A stretch of 7,185 nt of DNA, taken from the NCBI GenBank assembly GCA_023133315.1, contig JAGLWR010000054.1, positions 1 to 7,185 on the forward strand. The letters run 5' to 3'. Made by a program: the position numbers and the translations under genes. This document shows positions 1 through 5,021 of the stretch, one piece after another. The notes under the pieces were generated by a model, which was not told the DNA's origin, made no database searches, and worked only from the letters and a program-made list of their open reading frames with translations. The number at the start of each line of letters is the position of its first letter. Within the stretch, counting starts at the first letter, position 1. Source of the stretch: Methanomicrobia archaeon. Lineage in GTDB: Archaea; Methanobacteriota_B; Thermococci; Methanofastidiosales; B48-G16.

Positions 1-34
1 TAGAGAATGGAAAAACGATAATGGAAGGTTCAGG
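1..34 (+). repeat. Near-identical segment shared with livF at 4907-4940 (copy 1)
   Basis: Bases 1-34 match bases 4907-4940 at 33 of 34 positions, the only difference being A/G at base 26, a synonymous change in a Glu codon. Similarity falls sharply after base 34. The repeat may extend left beyond the window. It is coding sequence shared by two livF paralogues, not a mobile element. Confidence 0.85.
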
Positions 35-98
35 AACAGAGATCTTGCACGATCCAAAAGTAGTGAAAGCTTATCTAGGCGGTAGAGAGAAATCTTAA
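1..98 (+). CDS. livF: C-terminal end of an upstream LivF-type branched-chain amino acid ABC transporter ATPase (partial)
   Basis: Only the last 31 complete codons are in the window; the reading frame starts at base 3 and ends with TAA at 96-98. The peptide ENGKTIMEGSG, later AYLGG, is the usual LivF ending and aligns to the end of the complete LivF at 4285-4998 with 21 of 29 residues identical. The fragment has none of the ATPase motifs, which lie upstream outside the window. LivF is one of two cytoplasmic ATPases that drive the Liv importer. Its position just upstream of a whole livKHMGF operon implies that a second liv cluster lies to the left in the same direction. Family assignment is firm; substrate is unknown. 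Confidence 0.9.
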   Translation, partial: ENGKTIMEGSGTEILHDPKVVKAYLGGREKS

Positions 99-103
99 AA
101 GAT

Positions 104-119
104 ATTTTTCTTATTTTTT
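104..119 (+). terminator. Oligo-T terminator after the upstream livF
   Basis: A T-rich tract (TTTTTCTTATTTTTT) begins six bases after the upstream livF stop codon. No GC-rich hairpin precedes it, which fits an archaeal oligo-U type of termination. It would separate the upstream liv cluster from livK. Function is inferred from position and composition only. Confidence 0.55.
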
Positions 120-318
120 AACAGTGATTATCTACCTACTTTTATATTTTTTCCCTTAAATAATAATCCCCATGTTCGTAATTTTTTTAATACTATAATT
201 ATATCATTTAAACCTATGAAAAATCAAAGAGCATAATACTATTTGTTGTACATATCAATATTTGTACTCTTATTATATTAGGGGTAAGCTTAAAAAAAAT
301 GTGATCCAAGTTAATGAT

Positions 319-324
319 GGTGAT
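319..324 (+). promoter_or_regulatory. Shine-Dalgarno site that sets the livK start
   Basis: GGTGAT lies six bases before the ATG at 331 and matches the anti-Shine-Dalgarno end of 16S rRNA. It supports the start at 331 over an in-frame ATA/ATG-like extension that would begin at 262 and has no such site. Confidence 0.7.
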
Positions 325-330
325 GTTAAA

Positions 331-1632
331 ATGAAAAAAGAATGGAAAAGGATAAGCTTTTTTTTAATGACAATAATGTTAGCTTCAACTTTAAGCGGGT
401 GCATAGGTGAAAAGGAGGAGACACCTGCACCAACAACACCAGCACCAGTTGAGGATATAAAAATTGGATGTATCTGGCCATTAACAGGTGATCTTGCAGC
501 ATATGGTGCTGCAAACAAGAGAGCATTAGAGTTAGCAGTTGAGATAATAAACAATAAGTACCCTGATCTCAATCTGCCACTAGCGGCCTCAGAAGGACTG
601 CCAAATTTAGGAGGAGCAAAGATAAAACTGATTTGGGGAGATAGTAGAGGAACCCCAGAGGAGGGTAGATCTGCTGCAGAATATCTTATTATAAACGAAG
701 AAGTGGTAGCACTCCTCGGCTGCTATCAGAGTGCGGTAACAGAAACTGCAAGTTTACCAGCAGAAACTTATGGAGTACCATTCCTCAATCCGGACTCATC
801 TTCGCCTACATTGACAGAAAGGGGATACAAATGGTTCTGGAGATGCACGCCTAAAGCTATAGACTGGACAAGAAATGCTTTGGAATTTTATACCGATATA
901 AATGAAAAGTTTGATGCAAATCTCCATACATATGGGATATTCAACGAAGATACATTATGGGGAGTTGAATCAGGTGATTGGCTTGAGTATTGGGCTGATG
1001 AGTTTGGATTCGAAGTTATTGAGAGAGTGCAATATCCTCATGAGACACCTGATCTCTCGGCCGAAGTTCTCAGGATGAAGCAAGCAAATCCTGATCTTGT
1101 TCACATTGCAGGATACATCTCTGACAGCATATTATACGTAAAGACAATGAAAGAGAATAACTGGCTACCAAAGATGGTAATGTCTGGAGAGATGATACAG
1201 ATGTCAGATTTCTTGGATGCCCTAGGAGATGACGGAAACTATTTTTGTTTAACGATACTGTTCCCACAAGATCTAGTAACGACCAAAGCTTTAACAGTAA
1301 AACTCAATGAAATGATGGATGAAAGATATGGAAAAACATTCGACGATCCTTCTGCTCGTGCATTCACTGGACTATTTGTATTAGCAGATGCCATAAACAG
1401 AGCGGGATCTACTGATCCTGCGAAAATAAATGCAGCATTCGCAGAAACAAATATACCTGGTGAAAAAATGATCTTACCATGGGCAGCAATCCAGTTCGAT
1501 GAAAAACATCAACTGAAAGCAGGAGGCTATGTGATCCAGCAAATACAGGACGGAGAATACTATACTGTCTGGCCTTGGGAGTTGGCAACAAGAGACATAA
1601 TCTGGCCAATGCCAAGCTGGGACGAAAGATAA
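331..1632 (+). CDS. livK: Branched-chain amino acid ABC transporter substrate-binding lipoprotein
   Basis: This 433-residue extracellular binding protein of the Peripla_BP_6/LivJ-LivK family would capture the substrate and deliver it to LivH/LivM. Residues 1-24 form a lipoprotein signal: Lys/Arg-rich start, hydrophobic core at 8-20, lipobox LSGC at 21-24 with Cys24 as the anchor. A Glu/Pro/Thr/Ala linker follows (27-42), then the type I binding fold from about 43 (IKIGCIWPLTGDLAAYG). GCYQSAVTETA at about 130-140 is the region that in this family contacts the amino acid backbone. The Trp- and Pro-rich tail (WPMPSWDER) is common in archaeal members. The start at 331 is chosen because it has a Shine-Dalgarno site and begins the signal peptide; the longer in-frame version from 262 would bury the signal peptide behind 23 polar residues. 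It is first in the operon. Leu/Ile/Val is the family default; other amino acids, amides or small carboxylates are possible. Confidence 0.92.
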   Translation: MKKEWKRISFFLMTIMLASTLSGCIGEKEETPAPTTPAPVEDIKIGCIWPLTGDLAAYGAANKRALELAVEIINNKYPDLNLPLAASEGLPNLGGAKIKLIWGDSRGTPEEGRSAAEYLIINEEVVALLGCYQSAVTETASLPAETYGVPFLNPDSSSPTLTERGYKWFWRCTPKAIDWTRNALEFYTDINEKFDANLHTYGIFNEDTLWGVESGDWLEYWADEFGFEVIERVQYPHETPDLSAEVLRMKQANPDLVHIAGYISDSILYVKTMKENNWLPKMVMSGEMIQMSDFLDALGDDGNYFCLTILFPQDLVTTKALTVKLNEMMDERYGKTFDDPSARAFTGLFVLADAINRAGSTDPAKINAAFAETNIPGEKMILPWAAIQFDEKHQLKAGGYVIQQIQDGEYYTVWPWELATRDIIWPMPSWDER

Positions 1633-1641
1633 AAAATATCC

Positions 1642-1657
1642 TTTTTTTTATTTTTTT
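1642..1657 (+). terminator. Oligo-T tract between livK and livH, probable partial terminator
   Basis: CTTTTTTTTATTTTTTT starts about nine bases after the livK stop codon and is the strongest T tract inside the operon. As an archaeal oligo-U signal it would end part of the transcripts after livK and lower expression of the membrane and ATPase genes relative to the binding protein. A weak A/T-only hairpin with the A run at 1631-1636 is possible. The read-through model is inference. Confidence 0.5.
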
Positions 1658-1687
1658 AGAAATTAAAAGGTAAATAGGGGCAAAAAA

Positions 1688-2557
1688 ATGGATCTCGTTT
1701 ATCTTATATTACAAGTCATAATAAATGGAATATTGATAGGGGGGGTATATGCATTAATAGCCGTAGGATTAAGCTTAATTTGGGGGGTAATGGAGATAGT
1801 CAATTTTGCTCATGGCGATTATCTGATGGCAGCTGCTTTTTTTTCATTTATATTCTGGTCATATATGGGACTTGACCCCTTAATTTCCCTCCCTTTGGTT
1901 GTTGTAATATTTTTATTTATAGGATTTGGAACTCAAAAGTTTGTCATGAAAAGACTGATAGATTCACCAACTCTTATTACAATAGCTGCCACCTTTGCTC
2001 TTTCACTCATAATAAGGTATGGCTTTTTTGTAGTTTTCAAGCCTGATTACAGAGTAATAAGAGATCCCTTGCTTCAAGGCTCATTACACATTAGTTCAAT
2101 TTCAATACCAATTGCAAAGATGGTAACTTTACTTATTGCAATAATCACTATGATCCTGTTATTTTCGTTTCTAAAATATACTAAAAAAGGAAGGGCGATC
2201 AGGGCAACTGCACAAGACAGAGAAGTCGCAAAATCTCTTGGCGTTAACGTGGAGCAGATATTTCTTATAACATGGGGGCTTGGCATAGCATGTGTTGGCA
2301 TTGCAGGAGCAATGCTCAGTACCTTCTATTATGTTTTTCCCCTTATGGGAGTAACATTTGTTCTTATTGCCTTTGCAAGTGTAACATTAGGAGGGTTTGG
2401 AAGTGTGCATGGAGCTATTTTTGGAGGACTGGCAATAGGCTTGATACAGCAGTTTGGGGGGACATTTGTGTCTCCTGCACTGAAAGATGTGTTCGTATTT
2501 GGTGTATTTATACTTGTGCTGATATTTAAGCCGAAGGGATTCTTTGGTAAATACTGA
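1688..2557 (+). CDS. livH: Branched-chain amino acid ABC transporter permease LivH
   Basis: This 289-residue integral membrane protein would pair with LivM to form the transport channel. The N-terminus (INGILIGGVYALIAVGLSL at about 12-30) and NFAHGDY at 39-45 are hallmarks of LivH. The cytoplasmic coupling-loop region RATAQDREVAKSLGVN at 172-187 is the EAA-like segment that contacts the ATPases. LGGFGSVHGAIFGG near the C-terminal third and the ending FKPKGFFGKY are also typical. Roughly eight hydrophobic segments can be seen. Length is normal for the family (about 290). The ATG at 1688 is preceded by only a weak site (AGGGG at 1676-1680), so its initiation may be less efficient than that of its neighbours. 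It lies 55 bases after livK, across the oligo-T tract, and 14 bases before livM. Confidence 0.93.
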   Translation: MDLVYLILQVIINGILIGGVYALIAVGLSLIWGVMEIVNFAHGDYLMAAAFFSFIFWSYMGLDPLISLPLVVVIFLFIGFGTQKFVMKRLIDSPTLITIAATFALSLIIRYGFFVVFKPDYRVIRDPLLQGSLHISSISIPIAKMVTLLIAIITMILLFSFLKYTKKGRAIRATAQDREVAKSLGVNVEQIFLITWGLGIACVGIAGAMLSTFYYVFPLMGVTFVLIAFASVTLGGFGSVHGAIFGGLAIGLIQQFGGTFVSPALKDVFVFGVFILVLIFKPKGFFGKY

Positions 2558-2558
2558 T

Positions 2559-2565
2559 GGAGGGA
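2559..2565 (+). promoter_or_regulatory. Shine-Dalgarno site of livM
   Basis: GGAGGGA, two bases after the livH stop codon, lies six bases before the ATG at 2572. It fixes the livM start at the first Met of MKNGMNFF rather than at the second Met four codons later. Confidence 0.7.
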
Positions 2566-2571
2566 TAAAAT

Positions 2572-3558
2572 ATGAAAAATGGAATGAATTTTTTTAAAAA
2601 GGGAAAATGGCTATTCTTGATCCTAATAGCACTGTTGTTACTACCAAATTTTCTTAAAGATGAACCCTATGTACTACATGTATGCATAATAGTTTTTGTC
2701 TACGTGTCCTTAGCACAAGCTTGGAATCTTATTGGAGGCTATGCTGGACAGATTAGTTTTGTAAATCATACCTTTTTTGCAATTGGTGCATATACTTCCA
2801 CAATGTTGCTGATATACCTAAATCTGACACCTTGGATAGGCTTATTTGTTGGAATGGCCATTGCTGGGTGTGTTGCATATGTCCTGGGATTTCAAATACT
2901 TCACCTAAAGGGACACTATTTTGCTGTTGCAACGATTGCATTCGCTGAAATAGTAAAACTGCTCTTTCTAAACTGGAGAGGAGTAGGTGCTGCCTATGGA
3001 TTGTCTCTTCCTCTAAAAATGCCTTCTTTCTATTACTTAATGTGGTCCTCCAAGTTACCATACTATTATATCTTTCTCCTAGTAGCAATTATTTCTACAA
3101 TACTAATTTATACTATAGACAAATCTAAAGCTGGAATGTATTTCAGATCAATAAAACAAGATGAAGATGGAGCAAAACATAAAGGCATAGATACAAGATA
3201 CTATAAGCTTCTAGCATTTGTAATAAGCGCATGGATCTGCGCATTGGTTGGGACATTGTATGCTCAGTATATACTCTATATATGTCCCAGAAGTTGTATG
3301 GATATTATGATCTCAACAAAATGCATTTTAATTGTATTATTTGGAGGATTGGGAACCGTAGCTGGTCCAGTTTTAGGGGCCGTTATTCTGATTCCCCTAG
3401 CAGAATATACGAGGATAAAACTAGGGGGTGGAGGTCAAGGGTGGGACTACATCATCTATGGACTCATTATTTTGGTAATAGTTCTATATCAACCCCAAGG
3501 AGTATATAGCATACTAAGGAGGTGCAAAAAAAATGTCCAAAAAATGCTTAGAAGTTGA
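2572..3558 (+). CDS. livM: Branched-chain amino acid ABC transporter permease LivM
   Basis: This 328-residue membrane protein is the second permease half. GGYAGQISFVNHTFFAIGAY starting at residue 55 corresponds to the LivM signature usually written GYAGQLSLGHAAFFGIGAY. The coupling loop IKQDEDGAKHKGID at 194-207 is its EAA-like segment, followed by YKLLAFVISAWICALVGTLYA. GGLGTVAGPVLGAV and LYQPQGVYSIL close the protein as in the family. It begins with a short Lys-rich cytoplasmic stretch before the first hydrophobic segment and ends with a basic tail (RRCKKNVQKMLRS). The last 26 bases overlap the start of livG in a different frame, so translation of the two is probably coupled. Length is typical. 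Substrate cannot be read from the permease. Confidence 0.92.
   Translation: MKNGMNFFKKGKWLFLILIALLLLPNFLKDEPYVLHVCIIVFVYVSLAQAWNLIGGYAGQISFVNHTFFAIGAYTSTMLLIYLNLTPWIGLFVGMAIAGCVAYVLGFQILHLKGHYFAVATIAFAEIVKLLFLNWRGVGAAYGLSLPLKMPSFYYLMWSSKLPYYYIFLLVAIISTILIYTIDKSKAGMYFRSIKQDEDGAKHKGIDTRYYKLLAFVISAWICALVGTLYAQYILYICPRSCMDIMISTKCILIVLFGGLGTVAGPVLGAVILIPLAEYTRIKLGGGGQGWDYIIYGLIILVIVLYQPQGVYSILRRCKKNVQKMLRS
3516..3524 (+). promoter_or_regulatory. Strong Shine-Dalgarno site of livG inside livM
   Basis: AAGGAGGTG, within the last livM codons (RRC), is a near-perfect match to the anti-Shine-Dalgarno and lies eight bases before the livG ATG at 3533. It confirms that livG starts inside livM. Confidence 0.8.
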
Positions 3559-4282
3559 ATCCCTCACTAAAAGATTTGGTGGATTGACTGCCTTAGATGA
3601 GATCAGCTTACATATCAATGAAGCTGAGATTATAGGCCTTATAGGTCCAAACGGTTCTGGTAAAACTACTTTATTCAATTGTGTTACTGGCTTTTTAAAG
3701 CCGGATAATGGAAGGATATTTTTAAGAGAGGTAAACATTACAGGTAGAGAACCGCACAAAATTATACAAGAAGGGGTTTCCAGAACCTTCCAGATTACTA
3801 GAGTTTTTCCAGAGTTAACTGTTATGGAGAATATATTGATCTCAATACGCCACAAAGAGGAAAGTAGAATTAGATCAATCTACAAAAAAAGCAATAGAGA
3901 TGAAATTAAAAAGGCTTCAGAACTGCTTGAATTTATAGGTATCGCAGAATTATCAGATCAACCTGGTGGTGAACTTTCTTACGGACAGCAAAAATTATTG
4001 CAACTTGCTTCATCTCTCATGCAAGATCCGAGTGTAGTACTTCTTGATGAACCTACAGCAGGAGTAAACCCTACCTTGATAAATAAGATTATGGACAGAA
4101 TAAGGGAAGCCAATGAAGAATTTGGTACAACATTTCTGATCATTGAGCACAATATGGATGTAATTATGGGAATTTCTCATAGAATGTATGTGTTGGCTAC
4201 CGGCAAAATAATTGCAGAAGGAAATCCAGAAAAAGTCAGAAGTGATCCTGAAGTTTTTGAAGCCTATCTGGGAGGTGATTGA
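3533..4282 (+). CDS. livG: Branched-chain amino acid ABC transporter ATPase LivG
   Basis: This 249-residue cytoplasmic ATPase carries all ABC motifs: aromatic A-loop Phe15, Walker A GPNGSGKT at 38-45, Q-loop Gln87 in SRTFQ, signature LSYGQQK at 148-154, Walker B VVLLDEP at 168-174 with catalytic Glu173, and switch histidine His206 in IIEHNMD. SRTFQITRVFPELTVMEN and the IEHNMDVIMG context identify it as LivG rather than LivF. The signature has Tyr in place of the first Gly of LSGGQ, which is usual for LivG. The ending AYLGGD is the common Liv-ATPase tail. It overlaps livM by 26 bases, and its final codons carry the Shine-Dalgarno of livF. It should pair with LivF to power LivH/LivM. Length is normal and no catalytic residue is missing. 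Confidence 0.95.
   Translation: MSKKCLEVESLTKRFGGLTALDEISLHINEAEIIGLIGPNGSGKTTLFNCVTGFLKPDNGRIFLREVNITGREPHKIIQEGVSRTFQITRVFPELTVMENILISIRHKEESRIRSIYKKSNRDEIKKASELLEFIGIAELSDQPGGELSYGQQKLLQLASSLMQDPSVVLLDEPTAGVNPTLINKIMDRIREANEEFGTTFLIIEHNMDVIMGISHRMYVLATGKIIAEGNPEKVRSDPEVFEAYLGGD
4271..4280 (+). promoter_or_regulatory. Shine-Dalgarno site that sets the livF start at TTG
   Basis: GGAGGTGATT spans the last Gly-Gly-Asp codons of livG and the first base of its stop codon, and matches the anti-Shine-Dalgarno perfectly. Its core lies seven bases before TTG at 4285 and ten before TTG at 4288. A start at TTG 4279 is not possible with this site because it overlaps it. Confidence 0.75.
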
Positions 4283-4284
4283 TC

Positions 4285-4998
4285 TTGTTGCTCGAGGTAA
4301 AAGATATTCATGCATCATACGGAAAATTTGAGATTCTCAAGGGTGTAACTCTTAATGTTGATGAAGGAGAGATAGTGTGTATGATTGGACCTAATGGTGC
4401 AGGTAAATCTACTGTTTTCAGAACTATTTTTGGATTTTTAAAACCTCTAAAAGGTGAAGTAATATTCAAAGGAGAAAGTATTGGAAATATGCCAACACAC
4501 GAGATAATAAAAAAGGGGGTATCCTATATCTTTCAGAGGGATAGTGTATTTCCAAATATGACTGTGATGGAAAATATGAAGATGGGGGCATATATAAGAG
4601 ATGATAAAGAACAGATCCAGAAGGATATTGAAGTTCTCTGCAAAATGTTTCCTATTATTAAAGAAAGAAAAAACGAAATGGCAAAAAATTTGAGTGGCGG
4701 TCAGAGGCAGATGCTAGAGATGGCGAGAGGATTACTTTTACACCCCGATTTATTTCTTCTTGATGAACCTACAGCAGGATTGGCACCAAAAGTTCAAAAA
4801 CTGACCTTTAAGAAGATAAAAGAAATAAATGAAAATGGTATAACAATAATGATCGTAGAACAAAATGCACGGCTTGCCCTTAAACATAGCGACCGTGCAT
4901 ATGTTTTAGAGAATGGAAAAACGATAATGGAGGGTTCAGGTGTCGAGATTCTTAACAATCCCAGGGTCATACAAGCATATCTTGGTGGTAAAAAGTAA
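4285..4998 (+). CDS. livF: Branched-chain amino acid ABC transporter ATPase LivF
   Basis: This 237-residue ATPase is the partner of LivG. With the start at TTG 4285 the protein begins MLLEVKDIHASYGK, as LivF proteins usually do. TTG 4279 (two residues more) overlaps the Shine-Dalgarno site, and TTG 4288 (one less) is a possible alternative. There is no ATG nearby. Motifs: A-loop Tyr12, Walker A GPNGAGKS at 35-42, Q-loop Gln84 in SYIFQ, signature LSGGQRQ at 136-142, Walker B LFLLDEP at 156-162 with Glu161. The switch position is Gln193 (VEQNA) instead of His, which is normal for LivF, so the LivG/LivF pair has one His and one Gln. The gap from livG is two bases. The C-terminal 34 bases at 4907-4940 are nearly identical to the start of the window, showing a second paralogue upstream. 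Confidence 0.93.
   Translation: MLLEVKDIHASYGKFEILKGVTLNVDEGEIVCMIGPNGAGKSTVFRTIFGFLKPLKGEVIFKGESIGNMPTHEIIKKGVSYIFQRDSVFPNMTVMENMKMGAYIRDDKEQIQKDIEVLCKMFPIIKERKNEMAKNLSGGQRQMLEMARGLLLHPDLFLLDEPTAGLAPKVQKLTFKKIKEINENGITIMIVEQNARLALKHSDRAYVLENGKTIMEGSGVEILNNPRVIQAYLGGKK
4907..4940 (+). repeat. Near-identical segment shared with the upstream livF (copy 2)
   Basis: Matches bases 1-34 at 33 of 34 positions. It encodes LENGKTIMEGSG near the end of LivF. The flanking sequence to the right has diverged much more, so the repeat marks a conserved or converted part of two paralogous genes. Confidence 0.85.
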
Positions 4999-5021
4999 TA
5001 AAACAAAGAGAGATAGAGAAT

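Larger units (their letters stand above)
99..330 (+). promoter_or_regulatory. Non-coding leader region with probable livK promoter
   Basis: This 232-base, very AT-rich gap separates the upstream livF from livK. I see no convincing small gene, tRNA or array in it. Candidate archaeal TATA-like boxes are TTATATTA at 273-280, which would put a start about 25 bases downstream and leave a short leader, and ATAATACTAT at 233-242, which has a purine-rich BRE-like stretch (AAAAATCAAAGAG) just before it. Several other AT-rich candidates exist at 139-152 and 191-212, so the true box cannot be fixed by eye. No clear operator dyad was found. Confidence 0.35.

Noticed and set aside
262..330. In-frame extension of livK that would add 23 residues (MYSYYIRGKLKK...)
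   Set aside because: It would place a polar stretch before the lipoprotein signal peptide and has no Shine-Dalgarno site; the ATG at 331 has GGTGAT at the right distance and begins a clean signal sequence.
2753..3855. Open frames of about 111-113 codons on the - strand opposite livM and livG (2753-3088 and 3514-3855)
   Set aside because: They are antisense to genes with intact family motifs and have no recognisable motifs or start signals; treated as shadows.
3974..3996. Atypical ABC signature LSYGQQK in LivG
   Set aside because: Tyr in place of the first Gly of LSGGQ is common in LivG proteins and is not a sign of inactivation.
4855..4870. LivF lacks the ABC switch histidine (Gln193 in VEQNA)
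   Set aside because: It looked like a missing key residue, but Gln at this position is the normal state for LivF proteins, with LivG supplying the histidine.
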